Notes under the pieces: model-generated
What the model was told of the DNA's origin: nothing
Databases searched by the model: none
Seen by the model: only the letters and a program-made list of their open reading frames with translations
Source: Pseudomonas abietaniphila
GTDB lineage: Bacteria > Pseudomonadota > Gammaproteobacteria > Pseudomonadales > Pseudomonadaceae
Direction of reading: 5' to 3'
Length of the DNA: 64,000 nucleotides
Assembly (NCBI RefSeq): GCF_900100795.1
Contig: NZ_FNCO01000019.1
Location: 1-64,000 of the forward strand
In this document: in pieces, positions 25,376-34,467 of the stretch
Numbering within the stretch: the stretch's first letter is position 1
Layout of the letters: the number at the start of each line of letters is the position of its first letter
Translations under genes and position numbers: made by a program

Positions 25376-26143
25376 TCACCCAAACCTGTAAATATCCATC
25401 CCCAGCGCGCCCATGGTGAAGCCTTGGTGCGAGATGCTGAATGCACCCCCCGCGCCGCGTGCGAAGTAGAGCGGCAGCAGGTGCTCGTCCGTCGGGTGAT
25501 TGCGCACGGCATTCGGTGCCTGGCGGCGGTAGTCGTGCAGCGCTTCCTCGTCGTTGGCGGCCAGTTTCTCGACCATCCAGTCGCGGAACGCCAGCGCCCA
25601 TGGCTCAACGCTCTCCGGTCCAGAGTGCCAGTCCAGTTCGCGCAGGTTGTGGGTGATGCTGCCCGAACCAATGACCAGAACCTCTTCCTCGCGCAGGCGG
25701 TTCAATGCCAGACCCACACGTGTCTGCAGGGCAGGGCCCATGCGTGAAGGCAGCGAAACCTGAACAATCGGGATGTCGGCCTGCGGGTACATCAGCGACA
25801 GCGGCACCCAGACGCCATGGTCGAACGGGCGACGGGTGTCCACCTGGGCGGGCAGATCGGCGGCCGCGAGCATGTCCAGTACGCGGCGGGTCATTTCCGG
25901 AAGGCCGGGCGCCGGGTATTGCACGGCGAACAGGGCGGCCGGGAAACCGCCGAAATCATGCCAGGTTTCCGGCTGCGGGTTACCGTTGACCCGTAACTCG
26001 TTGCTTTCCCAATGGGCCGACACGATGACGATGGCCTTGGGGCGCGGCAGTTCGGCCGCCAGACGCTTCAATGCCGGGCCGCTCTCGCCGGGTTCCAGCG
26101 CGAGCATCGGGGAGCCGTGAGAAATGAACAGGCTGGGGAACAT
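25376..26143 (-). CDS. DODA-type (class III extradiol) dioxygenase family protein
   Basis: A 255-residue protein of the LigB/YgiD family. Metal-ligand regions are ISHGSPM, VSAHWES, DHGVWVPLSLMYP and SGSITHNLREL. The family includes DOPA and catecholic dioxygenases that open aromatic rings next to the hydroxyls, using Fe(II) or Zn. The substrate is not indicated by neighbours. It is divergent from tpm across 105 bases. Confidence 0.88.
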   Translation of the reverse strand: MFPSLFISHGSPMLALEPGESGPALKRLAAELPRPKAIVIVSAHWESNELRVNGNPQPETWHDFGGFPAALFAVQYPAPGLPEMTRRVLDMLAAADLPAQVDTRRPFDHGVWVPLSLMYPQADIPIVQVSLPSRMGPALQTRVGLALNRLREEEVLVIGSGSITHNLRELDWHSGPESVEPWALAFRDWMVEKLAANDEEALHDYRRQAPNAVRNHPTDEHLLPLYFARGAGGAFSISHQGFTMGALGMDIYRFG

Positions 26144-26248
26144 GTCGGGCGTCCTGAGCGTATAAGATAAGCAGCATGATCAGGCAGATCATTGATCTAA
26201 ATCTAATATAAGTTTTAGTGCCGTTTGATCGAATTATCAGGAGCATTT

Positions 26249-26905
26249 ATGGAGCCGCAGTTTTGGCATGAGCGCTGGGCGATCAATCAGATTGGCTTCA
26301 ATCAGTCAGAGGTGAATCCCTACCTTCAGAAATTCTGGCCGGAATTGAACCTGAAACCCGGTGAACGAGTGCTCGTGCCCTTGTGCGGCAAAAGCATCGA
26401 CCTGCACTGGCTTGATCAACAGGGCTTTGAGGTGGTGGGTGTCGAGATATCCGAGAAGGCCGTTCAGGACTTTTTCAGCGAGGCCCGAGTCGAGCCTGCA
26501 CTGGAAGTTAAAGGCCGGTTCAAGGTCTACAGCCATGGGGCCTGCGAGATCTGGTGCGGTGATTTCTTTGCGCTGACCGCCAAGGACATCGGCAATTGTT
26601 CGGCGCTGTACGACCGCGCCGCCTTGATCGCACTGCCGTCTGACATGCGCTGGCGCTACGTTGAGCACCTCAACCGTATTCTGCCCGCCGATTGCCGTGG
26701 CCTCTTGATCTCTCTGGATTACGAGCAGTCGGAGATCGATGGCCCACCGTTCTCGGTCCCAGACGACGAAGTGATGCAATTGCTGTCACCCGAGTGGCGG
26801 GTGAAGCTGATTGCCGATGAGGATGTGCTGCAAAAGAGCCGCAAGTTTCTGGAGGCCGGCGCGAGTCGCCTGATCGAGTCGGCGTATCGGATGTTCCGGC
26901 GTTAG
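26249..26905 (+). CDS. tpm: Thiopurine S-methyltransferase
   Basis: A 218-residue SAM-dependent methyltransferase from the ATG at 26249 (CAGGAG upstream). Family landmarks are FWHERWAINQIGFNQ, VLVPLCGKSIDLHWL, VVGVEISEKAVQDFF, IWCGDFFALTAKDIG and ALYDRAALIALPSDMR. Pseudomonas Tpm methylates thiopurines, selenium and tellurium oxyanions. It converges on htpX, and a shared terminator lies between. Confidence 0.95.
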   Translation: MEPQFWHERWAINQIGFNQSEVNPYLQKFWPELNLKPGERVLVPLCGKSIDLHWLDQQGFEVVGVEISEKAVQDFFSEARVEPALEVKGRFKVYSHGACEIWCGDFFALTAKDIGNCSALYDRAALIALPSDMRWRYVEHLNRILPADCRGLLISLDYEQSEIDGPPFSVPDDEVMQLLSPEWRVKLIADEDVLQKSRKFLEAGASRLIESAYRMFRR

Positions 26906-26920
26906 TATCAGGCAAAAGAA

Positions 26921-26942
26921 AAGGGCGACTCGCGTCGCCCTT
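26921..26942. terminator. Bidirectional terminator between tpm and htpX
   Basis: Stem AAGGGCGAC / GTCGCCCTT with a four-base loop; T-rich on the plus side (TTTCTC) and TTCTTTTGCC on the minus side. Confidence 0.75.
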
Positions 26943-26949
26943 TCTCGTT

Positions 26950-27000
26950 ATTGCAGGTGAATCAACATTGCAGGTGAATCAACATTGCAGGTCAATCAAC
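26950..27000. repeat. 17-bp tandem repeat (three copies) over the htpX stop codon
   Basis: ATTGCAGGTGAATCAAC occurs twice exactly and a third time with one change (GTCAATCAAC). The third copy contains the htpX stop (TCA at 26996-26998 on this strand), and each other copy carries a TCA at the same place. Confidence 0.85.
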
Positions 27001-27883
27001 CGCGACGGCGCAGTGCTTCAATGCGGTCTTCCAGCGCCGGGTGGCTCATGAACAGGCCAGCAAGGCCGTGCTTCAGGCCGCCGTTGATGCCGAACGCGGT
27101 CAGGCTGTCAGGCATTTGCACCGGAACGCCTTGTTCCGAGCGCAGACGCTGCAGCGCGCTGATCATCGCACCCGTACCGGCCAGGCGGGCACCGGCATCG
27201 TCGGCACGGTATTCACGCTTGCGTGAGAACCACATGACGATGGCGCTGGCCAGGAAGCCCAGTACGATCTCGGCGAAGATGGTCGCGATGTAGTAGGCGA
27301 TGCCCTGGCCTTCTTCGTTCTTGAAGATGACCTTGTCGACGAAGTTACCGATGATGCGGGCGAAGAACATCACAAAGGTGTTCACCACGCCCTGAACCAG
27401 CGCCAGCGTGACCATGTCACCGTTGGCGACGTGGCCGATTTCGTGGGCCAGCACCGCTTTCACTTCATCCGGCGAAAAACGCTCCAGCAAGCCTTGGCTG
27501 ACCGCGACCAGCGCGTCGTTCTTGTTCCAGCCCGTGGCGAAAGCGTTGGCCTCGTACGCCGGGAAAATCCCGACTTCCGGCATCTTGATGCCCGCTTCGC
27601 GAGCCAGTTGCTCTACGGTTTGCATCAGCCACTGTTCGTGACGGGTGCGGGGTTGGGTGATGATCTGGGTCCCGGTGCTCATCTTCGCCATCCACTTGGA
27701 GATGAAGAGCGAGAACAGCGAGCCGGCGAAACCAAATACGGCGCAGAAGATCAGCAGCTGATTGAGGTTGAGATCAACCCCGTTGGCCGCCATGAACCCG
27801 TTGAAGCCAAAAAGGCTCAGGGTGATGCTGGCAATCAGCACGACCGCAAGGTTAGTGGCCAAAAACAGCAAGATGCGCATCAT
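26996..27883 (-). CDS. htpX: Membrane protease HtpX
   Basis: A 295-residue zinc metalloprotease of the inner membrane. Two N-terminal membrane helices (about 4-28 and 40-62) precede the HEXXH site H147EIGH151, with two further hydrophobic helices (VNTFVMFFARIIGNF and IATIFAEIVLGFLASAIVM) and the third-ligand region KREYRADDAGA. HtpX degrades misfolded membrane proteins in the envelope stress response together with FtsH. Its 3' end lies inside a 17-bp tandem repeat. Confidence 0.97.
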   Translation of the reverse strand: MMRILLFLATNLAVVLIASITLSLFGFNGFMAANGVDLNLNQLLIFCAVFGFAGSLFSLFISKWMAKMSTGTQIITQPRTRHEQWLMQTVEQLAREAGIKMPEVGIFPAYEANAFATGWNKNDALVAVSQGLLERFSPDEVKAVLAHEIGHVANGDMVTLALVQGVVNTFVMFFARIIGNFVDKVIFKNEEGQGIAYYIATIFAEIVLGFLASAIVMWFSRKREYRADDAGARLAGTGAMISALQRLRSEQGVPVQMPDSLTAFGINGGLKHGLAGLFMSHPALEDRIEALRRRG

Positions 27884-28069
27884 GGTGTTGAATTTCTCCT
27901 CGTGAAGAATGTGTAACGTGTTGCGGGGTATATAAGGTGATGTCGGTGCGTATTCAACCGGGCGACTATTTCAAACTGTGTCGTTTGGCGTCACCAAGGC
28001 AATTATGGGCCATTTGCGAGAGGGTGGGGGTAGAGCGATTGTTGCGCGAGCGACGGTGACGACATGGAT

Positions 28070-28158
28070 TGTAGGCGCGCGCTTGCCCGCGATTGCGCTT
28101 TGTCAGGCGATCAAGACTTCACAGACAAACCGCAATCGCGGGCAAGCGCGCTCCTACA
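28070..28158. repeat. REPIN upstream of htpX
   Basis: Left arm 28070-28097 and right arm 28131-28158, 28 bases each, pairing with one mismatch (GCGCGCGC for GAGCGCGC). It fills most of the gap between the alaA stop and the htpX promoter region. Confidence 0.88.
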
Positions 28159-28167
28159 GGCGCAGCA

Positions 28168-29379
28168 TCACTGCTTGTACGACTTCAGGAAATTGCCGAT
28201 TCGGCCGATCGCCTGCTCCAGGTCATCCACACGCGGCAGTGTCACCACGCGGAAGTGGTCCGGCCATGGCCAGTTGAACGCGGTGCCCTGAACGATCAGT
28301 AGCTTTTCCGAGAGCAGCAGATCCAGCGCGAATTTTTCGTCGTTGTGGATCGGGCAGACTTTCGGGTCGATGCGCGGAAAGGCGTACAGCGCCCCCATCG
28401 GCTTCACGCAACTGACACCGGGGATGTCGTTGAGCAGTTCCCACGTACGGTTACGCTGCTCCAGCAGGCGGCCCGGCGGCAGGATAAGGTCGTTGATGCT
28501 TTGATAACCGCCCAGCGCCGTCTGGATCGCATGTTGGCTCGGCACGTTGGCACAAAGACGCATGTTCGCCAGGATGTCGATGCCTTCGATGTAGCTTTGG
28601 GCATTGTGCTTGGGGCCGGAAATCGCGATCCAGCCCGAACGGAAACCGGCCACCCGGTAGGATTTGGACAGGCCGTTGAAGGTCAGGCACAACAAGTCCG
28701 GCGCCAGCGATGCGGTGCAGATGTGCACGGCGTCGTCATAGAGGATCTTGTCGTAGATTTCATCGGAGAACACCACCAGATTGTGCTGGCGAGCGATTTC
28801 CAGCATGCCCAGCAGCACCTCTTTCGAGTACACCGCGCCGGTCGGGTTGTTCGGGTTGATGATCACCATGGCCTTGGTGTTCGGGGTGATCTTGGCCTTG
28901 ATGTCGTCCAGATCAGGCCACCAGTTGGCTTGCTCGTCGCACAGGTAATGCACCGGGTTGCCGCCGGACAAGGCAACAGCCGCTGTCCACAACGGATAAT
29001 CAGGCGCCGGAACAAGCACTTCGTCGCCGTTGTTCAGCAAGGCCTGCATCGACATCACGATCAGCTCGGAGACGCCGTTGCCCAGGTAGATGTCTTCGAT
29101 GCCGACACCTTCGACCTGCTTTTGCTGGTAGTACTGCATCACCGCCTTGCGCGCGCTGAACAGGCCTTTGGAATCGCTGTAGCCCTGGGCGGTCGGCAGG
29201 TTGCGGATCACGTCCTGCAGGATTTCGTCCGGCGCCTCGAAACCAAACGGCGCCGGGTTGCCGATGTTCAGCTTGAGGATGCGATGGCCTTCCTCTTCCA
29301 GGCGCTTGGCGTGCTTGAGCACGGGCCCGCGAATGTCGTAGCAGACGTTGGCGAGCTTGTTCGATTTGCTGAACTGCAT
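28168..29379 (-). CDS. alaA: Alanine-synthesising aminotransferase AlaA
   Basis: A 403-residue class I/II PLP aminotransferase from the ATG at 29379 (MQFSKSNKLANVCYDIRGPV). The PLP lysine is Lys239 in GLSKSYRVAGFR, with NPNNPTGAVYS and SDEIYDKILYD as cofactor-contacting blocks. Similarity to E. coli AlaA (glutamate-pyruvate aminotransferase) runs along the whole chain. The further open codons upstream cross into the msrB regulatory region and are not coding. It is divergent from msrB. Confidence 0.92.
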   Translation of the reverse strand: MQFSKSNKLANVCYDIRGPVLKHAKRLEEEGHRILKLNIGNPAPFGFEAPDEILQDVIRNLPTAQGYSDSKGLFSARKAVMQYYQQKQVEGVGIEDIYLGNGVSELIVMSMQALLNNGDEVLVPAPDYPLWTAAVALSGGNPVHYLCDEQANWWPDLDDIKAKITPNTKAMVIINPNNPTGAVYSKEVLLGMLEIARQHNLVVFSDEIYDKILYDDAVHICTASLAPDLLCLTFNGLSKSYRVAGFRSGWIAISGPKHNAQSYIEGIDILANMRLCANVPSQHAIQTALGGYQSINDLILPPGRLLEQRNRTWELLNDIPGVSCVKPMGALYAFPRIDPKVCPIHNDEKFALDLLLSEKLLIVQGTAFNWPWPDHFRVVTLPRVDDLEQAIGRIGNFLKSYKQ

Positions 29380-29572
29380 GGTGATTGATCCCGAAAATGG
29401 ACGGTCCGCAGTAGACGAAGAAGGCGGACCGCTGAGCACAACGCCATCAAAATGGGTTTGTATGCGAGAAACGCGGGTGACAGACTGGCGTCTAACGAAG
29501 GCGCAATCATACGTGCCACCCGATCCGTGGAAAAGACACAGATCGGGCTTTTTCAGTTGTGGAGGTGTACCC

Positions 29573-29971
29573 GTGGAAAAGCTGGAAAAAACCCTCGAAG
29601 AATGGAAACAGATGCTTGATCCAGAGCAGTACAACGTCTGCCGACTCAAAGCCACCGAGCGGCCTTTCACTGGCAAGTACAACAGCACCAAGACCGACGG
29701 CGTCTACCATTGCATCTGTTGCAACGAGGCGCTCTTCGACTCCACCACCAAGTTCGATTCCGGCTGCGGCTGGCCGAGCTTCTATGCGCCGATCGAGGGC
29801 AGTGCCGTGGTAGAAGTGCGCGACGTCAGCCACGGTATGATCCGTACCGAAGTGGTCTGCGCCAAATGCGACGCGCACTTGGGGCACGTGTTCCCGGACG
29901 GTCCTGAGCCAACAGGTCTGCGTTATTGCATCAACTCGGTGTGCCTGGACCTGGTGCCCCGCGAAGCCTGA
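29573..29971 (+). CDS. msrB: Peptide-methionine (R)-S-oxide reductase MsrB
   Basis: A 132-residue enzyme. I use the GTG at 29573 with GGAGG eight bases before. Zinc is held by Cys47, Cys50, Cys96 and Cys99 (CICC, CAKC); the catalytic Cys is Cys119 in RYCINSVCL, and Cys65 (SGCGWPSF) is in the usual resolving position. It reduces methionine-R-sulfoxide in proteins. A glutathione peroxidase follows 104 bases downstream in the same direction, making a small peroxide-repair unit. Confidence 0.96.
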   Translation: MEKLEKTLEEWKQMLDPEQYNVCRLKATERPFTGKYNSTKTDGVYHCICCNEALFDSTTKFDSGCGWPSFYAPIEGSAVVEVRDVSHGMIRTEVVCAKCDAHLGHVFPDGPEPTGLRYCINSVCLDLVPREA

Positions 29972-30075
29972 CCGCGTGCCCTGACTGTATGGCCCGGTAT
30001 CACCGTCGATAATTAAATAGCGCGCCAACCAATGGCGCGCTAATTTGGCCGCTGGATCCTTTTCGAGGCTTCGCC

Positions 30076-30561
30076 ATGAGCGAGACGTTGCTGAACATTC
30101 CGGTGCAGACCATCAAGGGCGAGCAGAAGACGCTTGCCGATTACGCTGGCAAGGCGGTGCTGGTGGTGAACACCGCGAGCAAATGCGGTTTCACGCCTCA
30201 GTACAAAGGCCTTGAAGAGCTGTGGCAGCGTTACAAGGACCGGGGGCTGGTGGTGTTGGGCTTTCCGTGCAACCAGTTCGGTAAGCAGGAGCCGGGCAAC
30301 GAGGGCGCGATTTCCGAGTTCTGCGAGTTGAACTACGGCGTGAGTTTCCCGTTGTTCAAGAAGATCGACGTCAACGGCGGCGATGCCCATCCGTTGTTCG
30401 TGCAATTGAAGAAGCAGGCGCCCGGTCTGTTGGGGTCTGAGCGCATCAAGTGGAACTTCACCAAATTCCTGATCGGCAGGGACGGCAAACTGGTCAAGCG
30501 TTATGCGCCGTTGACCAAGCCCGAAGAGCTGAAATCCGACATCGAAGCGTTGTTGAAATAG
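30076..30561 (+). CDS. Glutathione/thioredoxin peroxidase (GPx family)
   Basis: A 161-residue cysteine-type glutathione peroxidase. Peroxidatic Cys37 lies in NTASKCGFTPQY; the catalytic Gln is in FPCNQFGKQEPG and the Trp-Asn pair in KWNFTKFL. It reduces hydroperoxides, probably with thioredoxin, in the cytoplasm. It stands between msrB and sagS, which runs convergently. Confidence 0.94.
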   Translation: MSETLLNIPVQTIKGEQKTLADYAGKAVLVVNTASKCGFTPQYKGLEELWQRYKDRGLVVLGFPCNQFGKQEPGNEGAISEFCELNYGVSFPLFKKIDVNGGDAHPLFVQLKKQAPGLLGSERIKWNFTKFLIGRDGKLVKRYAPLTKPEELKSDIEALLK

Positions 30562-30603
30562 GAGCCGTCATACGCCTCGAGCGGCAGGCGACTGCCGCAC
30601 GTT

Positions 30604-32940
30604 CTAGCGCGTGGCTTGCGGCTTCAGAGTGGGCGTCTTGATCCACTGATCCAGCAGATAGACCAGTTCTTCACGGTGAAACGGCTTGGCGAGGTAATCG
30701 TTCATCCCGGCGTTCTTGCAGTGTTCGCGTTCTTCCGGCATCGCGTTGGCGGTCAGGGCGATGATTGGCAGGTCAGGCCACTTCCCGCTCTGGCGTATCA
30801 GACGCGTGGCTTCATAGCCGTCCATCACCGGCATGTTGCAATCCATCAACACCAGATCGAAATGGCTGCGTTCCAGCTGCTGCAACGCCTCCGCCCCGTG
30901 ACTGCTGACGACAACCTCGCAACCCAGCTTGCCCAGCATGCCTTTGGCCACCAGCTGGTTCACCGGGTTGTCTTCCACCAGCAGGATCCTTGCACGGTGT
31001 GCCACGGGCAGTCCGTTCGCGGGGTGGTCGCCGGGTTGTTGTTCATGGACCAGCAAAACCCGCTTGAGCGCCTGATGCAAAACGCTGCGGGACAACGGCC
31101 GCGCCTGTTGCTGCAGCGGCGCCAGTGACACCACTTGCTGGCCAGGCATGAAGTTGCCATACGCGGTGACCAGCAGAACGGGAATTTTTGTCGCAGGACG
31201 AATGCCGATCAGGCATTCAGGGCCGTCGGTGATCAGCAAATCCGGTTGCACATCCGCGGGCAGGTCGGTGGTCAAAAAATGCCGGTACTCGATGCCCCAG
31301 TCCGGGAGCTGCCGACTCAACATCTCCACCAGGCCGCTGTTCGCCGCACTGACCACCACCACTCGCCCGGTAAGCCCGGGCCATACGGGCGCCGGTGTGT
31401 GCGCAGGCAGTGGCAGGTCGGCATAAAAACGGCTGCCAACGCCCGCAGTGGATTCAATGTTCAACTGACCGTTCATGGCTTCGCACAGATTGTGGGTCAA
31501 GGTCAGACCCAGACCCGTGCCGCCATACTGACGGGTGATCGCGGCTTCGGCCTGTGTGAACGGCTGAAAGATTTTCGCCTGCGCGTCCTGGGCGATGCCG
31601 ATACCGGTGTCGCACACTTCGATGCGGACCTTGTCTTCGTGCTGGCTCAAACGCACGTCCACGCGGCCCGCACGGGTAAATTTGAGTGCGTTGGACAGCA
31701 GGTTGCTGACGATCTGGCGAACCCGTGTCGGATCGCCGAGGACCATTGCCGGGAAGCGAGGGTCGATCAGGCAGGTGAGTTCGACGCTCGGGGCGGCATT
31801 CTGCGACAGCAGGTTGGCGGTGTCCTCGATCAGCGTGGCGAGGTCAAAGGGAATGCGCTCCAGTTCAAGCTGCCCTGCGTCGAATTTCGACAGGTCGAGG
31901 ATGTCGTTAAGCAGCTCGACCAGGACCTTGCCCGAGTCATGGGCGATCGACAGCTGTTGACGCTGTTCAGCGCTCAGGGGGCCATCCAGCGACAACGCCA
32001 GCATGCCCAGCAGACCGTTCAGTGGCGTGCGGATCTCATGACTCATGTGCGCCAGGAACGCCGAGCGCGCATGGGCCATGTCCAGCGCCGTGCTGCGCGC
32101 GATCTGCAGTTCTTCGTTGGACTGGCTCAGCCGTGTGTTGCTGGATTTGAGCTCCAGCGTGCGTGCCGAGACGATGTCCTCAAGCTCGTTCAAGTGATCA
32201 GTGAGGCGATTCTCGGCGTCCAGCCGACGGCCGAACTCAGAGGCGACATTGTCGAACTGCTGGTTGGCGACTTGCACCAGCACGCCGATCTCGTCGTTTT
32301 CATGCCCGTGCGGGCAGGGCAGCGGAACCTGCGTCGGGCTGCGTGAGTCCCGGTCAGCCAGCGCGCGGATCACGCCGGTCAGCGGCTTGGTCAGCGTCAG
32401 GTAGAACAACCCCATCAGGATGGCGGCGAGCACGAGGCTGCGAACGAAGCCGTTGAGCAATGTGATCTCTGCCCGTTGCAAAAAGTGGCTGCCGAATTCG
32501 AAGGTGTCGACCTCCAGGTACAGCGTGCCGATCGCCTCGTTCGGCATATGGTCCAGGTGCAGCACGTCCTCGAACTGACGGCTTTTACCGAACAGGCGAT
32601 CGCTGAGCATGCGGTAAGGGTTTTCTGTCGGAGGGCGCGACACGGCCGCCAGGATTTCGTTGTTGTTGTCGATCAGGCGCACACCGACCACCGCGGGCGA
32701 GTGCAGCAGGCCCATGGTCAGTTCCTGCGCGAGTTCAGCGTCGATGTTGTAGGCGATGCGGGAGGCGGGGTTGTGACTGATTTGCAGCAAAGAGCGAATT
32801 TCACGATCGATGGAGGCATCTTCGCTGGCATAATCGATCGCAATCTGGACGAGGCTGAGCAGGGTTCCCAACAAGAAACCGATCAGAACCGTCAAACGGG
32901 CCTGTTTGAACGACAATCGGTGTGTGACTGGTATATCCAT
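30604..32940 (-). CDS. sagS: Hybrid sensor histidine kinase SagS
   Basis: A 778-residue hybrid kinase. A membrane helix (17-37), a ~120-residue periplasmic sensor (HmsP-like), and a second helix (165-185) are followed by a linker helix, HisKA with His301 (MSHEIRTPLNG), HATPase motifs (NLLSNALKF, DTGIGI, GTGLGL), a degenerate receiver (about 525-630, without the acidic pocket), and an active receiver with Asp700 (LVLMDCNMPVMDG). Length and neighbours (gpx, msrB, alaA, htpX, tpm) match SagS of P. aeruginosa, which governs the motile-sessile switch and signals through HptB. ATG at 32940 is preferred; GTG at 32970 is possible. Confidence 0.85.
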   Translation of the reverse strand: MDIPVTHRLSFKQARLTVLIGFLLGTLLSLVQIAIDYASEDASIDREIRSLLQISHNPASRIAYNIDAELAQELTMGLLHSPAVVGVRLIDNNNEILAAVSRPPTENPYRMLSDRLFGKSRQFEDVLHLDHMPNEAIGTLYLEVDTFEFGSHFLQRAEITLLNGFVRSLVLAAILMGLFYLTLTKPLTGVIRALADRDSRSPTQVPLPCPHGHENDEIGVLVQVANQQFDNVASEFGRRLDAENRLTDHLNELEDIVSARTLELKSSNTRLSQSNEELQIARSTALDMAHARSAFLAHMSHEIRTPLNGLLGMLALSLDGPLSAEQRQQLSIAHDSGKVLVELLNDILDLSKFDAGQLELERIPFDLATLIEDTANLLSQNAAPSVELTCLIDPRFPAMVLGDPTRVRQIVSNLLSNALKFTRAGRVDVRLSQHEDKVRIEVCDTGIGIAQDAQAKIFQPFTQAEAAITRQYGGTGLGLTLTHNLCEAMNGQLNIESTAGVGSRFYADLPLPAHTPAPVWPGLTGRVVVVSAANSGLVEMLSRQLPDWGIEYRHFLTTDLPADVQPDLLITDGPECLIGIRPATKIPVLLVTAYGNFMPGQQVVSLAPLQQQARPLSRSVLHQALKRVLLVHEQQPGDHPANGLPVAHRARILLVEDNPVNQLVAKGMLGKLGCEVVVSSHGAEALQQLERSHFDLVLMDCNMPVMDGYEATRLIRQSGKWPDLPIIALTANAMPEEREHCKNAGMNDYLAKPFHREELVYLLDQWIKTPTLKPQATR

Positions 32941-33041
32941 ATGGGCACTTGATCCAGAGGGCACTTGCACTTCATGCGTCCGTCGCGGCCAAGCATAGCT
33001 GATCGCACACCGGCTTTAACCAGTTAAATCAAGGAGACATT

Positions 33042-33935
33042 GTGGATTCTCGGTTGAACGCATTTCTGGAACGCGCCGAATCGGTTCTGGCGCGCCTCGA
33101 GCCTTTGTTGCCCGCCGTGCGCGAGCCGGTGGACTGGGACAAGGCACTGGCCGCGCGCTGGGTGCGTGAGGGTCGCGTCGGTTATCTGATGCCGCTAGAA
33201 GTGACCCTGGACATGCGCCTGTCCGACTTGATCGGGGTCGATCATCAGCGTGATCAGCTAGGCCGAAACACTCAGCAGTTCATCGACGGTCTGCCCGCCA
33301 ACCATGCGCTGCTGTGGGGATCGCGCGGCACGGGCAAGTCCTCGCTGGTGCGCGCGCTGCTCGCCGAGCACGCCAAGGCGGGTTTGCGTCTGATTGAAAT
33401 CGAGCGCGATCACCTGGGTGACCTGCCGAGGGTCGTTGAGCAATTGCAGAAGCTGCCGCAACGCTTCGTGCTGTTCTGCGACGACTTGTCGTTCGATTCC
33501 GGCGAAGGCGACTATCGCGTGCTCAAGAGCGTGCTCGACGGTTCGCTCGAGCAGGCGCCGGACAACGTATTGCTGTACGCCACCTCCAACCGTCGCCATC
33601 TGGTGCCGGAGAAGGAAAGCGACAATGCGCACTGGCAGCGCGGCGACGATGGCGAGATTCACCCGAGTGAAGCGGTGGAGGACAAAATCGCCCTGTCTGA
33701 CCGCTTCGGTTTGTGGCTGTCCTTCTATCCCTTCACGCAGGAACACTTCCTTGACGTGGTGGAGCACTGGGTCGGCGAACTGGCCGCCAAGGCCGGTCTT
33801 GAATGGCAGCGCGACCAGGCATTTGACATCCTTGCCGTGCGTTGGGCCACCGGGCGCGGTAACCGCAATGGCCGCTGTGCCTACCAGTTCGCCCGTTATT
33901 GGGTTGGTTTGAAAATGCTGGAGCAACATCCATGA
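33042..33935 (+). CDS. DUF815 AAA-type ATP-binding protein
   Basis: A 297-residue P-loop ATPase. The GTG start has a full AAGGAG seven bases before. Walker A is GSRGTGKSS, Walker B VLFCDDLSF, with a sensor-like ATSNRRH and the C-terminal WATGRGNRNGRCAYQFARYW typical of DUF815. The family is widespread in proteobacteria and its clients are unknown. It overlaps the next gene by four bases (ATGA), so the two are translationally coupled. Confidence 0.9.
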   Translation: MDSRLNAFLERAESVLARLEPLLPAVREPVDWDKALAARWVREGRVGYLMPLEVTLDMRLSDLIGVDHQRDQLGRNTQQFIDGLPANHALLWGSRGTGKSSLVRALLAEHAKAGLRLIEIERDHLGDLPRVVEQLQKLPQRFVLFCDDLSFDSGEGDYRVLKSVLDGSLEQAPDNVLLYATSNRRHLVPEKESDNAHWQRGDDGEIHPSEAVEDKIALSDRFGLWLSFYPFTQEHFLDVVEHWVGELAAKAGLEWQRDQAFDILAVRWATGRGNRNGRCAYQFARYWVGLKMLEQHP

Positions 33936-34414
33936 TCGATTTGAATGCAGCGGGCGAGGGCCTTGACGGCTATCGCCTGTTGGCTGCACAACTGGAATCC
34001 CTGCTGGCGGACGAGCGCGACTTCATCGCCAACGCTGCGCAGTTTTCCGCGTTCCTTTATACCCAGCTCGACGATTTGAACTGGGCCGGCTTTTACCTCA
34101 ACCGTGATGAGGAGCTGGTGCTGGGTCCGTTCCAGGGGCAAATCGCCTGTGTACGGATTCCGTTCGGCAAGGGTGTTTGCGGAACGGCGGCGCAAAGCCG
34201 TGAAACGCAACGCGTGCTGGACGTGCACGCGTTCCCGGGGCACATCGCCTGCGACAGCGCGTCGAACAGCGAGCTGGTCGTGCCGTTGGTCAAGGAGGGG
34301 CGTTTGATTGGAGTACTGGACCTGGACAGTCCGAGTCTGGCGCGTTTCAGCGAGGCGGATCAGGCGGGTATCGAGCAATTGGCGGCCATCTTCCTCAGGG
34401 CCACTGACTGCTGA
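33932..34414 (+). CDS. Free-methionine-(R)-sulfoxide reductase (GAF domain, YebR-like)
   Basis: A 160-residue single GAF-domain protein from the ATG at 33932. The three redox cysteines are Cys73, Cys83 and Cys107; their spacing (10 and 24) is that of E. coli fRMsr/YebR. GKGVCGTAAQ, FPGHIACDSASNSELVVPL and GVLDLDSPSLARF are family blocks. It reduces free Met-R-sulfoxide in the cytoplasm. It is coupled to the DUF815 ATPase and lies 4 kb from msrB, which repairs the protein-bound form. Confidence 0.93.
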   Translation: MIDLNAAGEGLDGYRLLAAQLESLLADERDFIANAAQFSAFLYTQLDDLNWAGFYLNRDEELVLGPFQGQIACVRIPFGKGVCGTAAQSRETQRVLDVHAFPGHIACDSASNSELVVPLVKEGRLIGVLDLDSPSLARFSEADQAGIEQLAAIFLRATDC

Positions 34415-34467
34415 GGTAAGGCTTGCGACTGTGGAGCGATGATATGCGCTCCACAGTCACAGAACCC

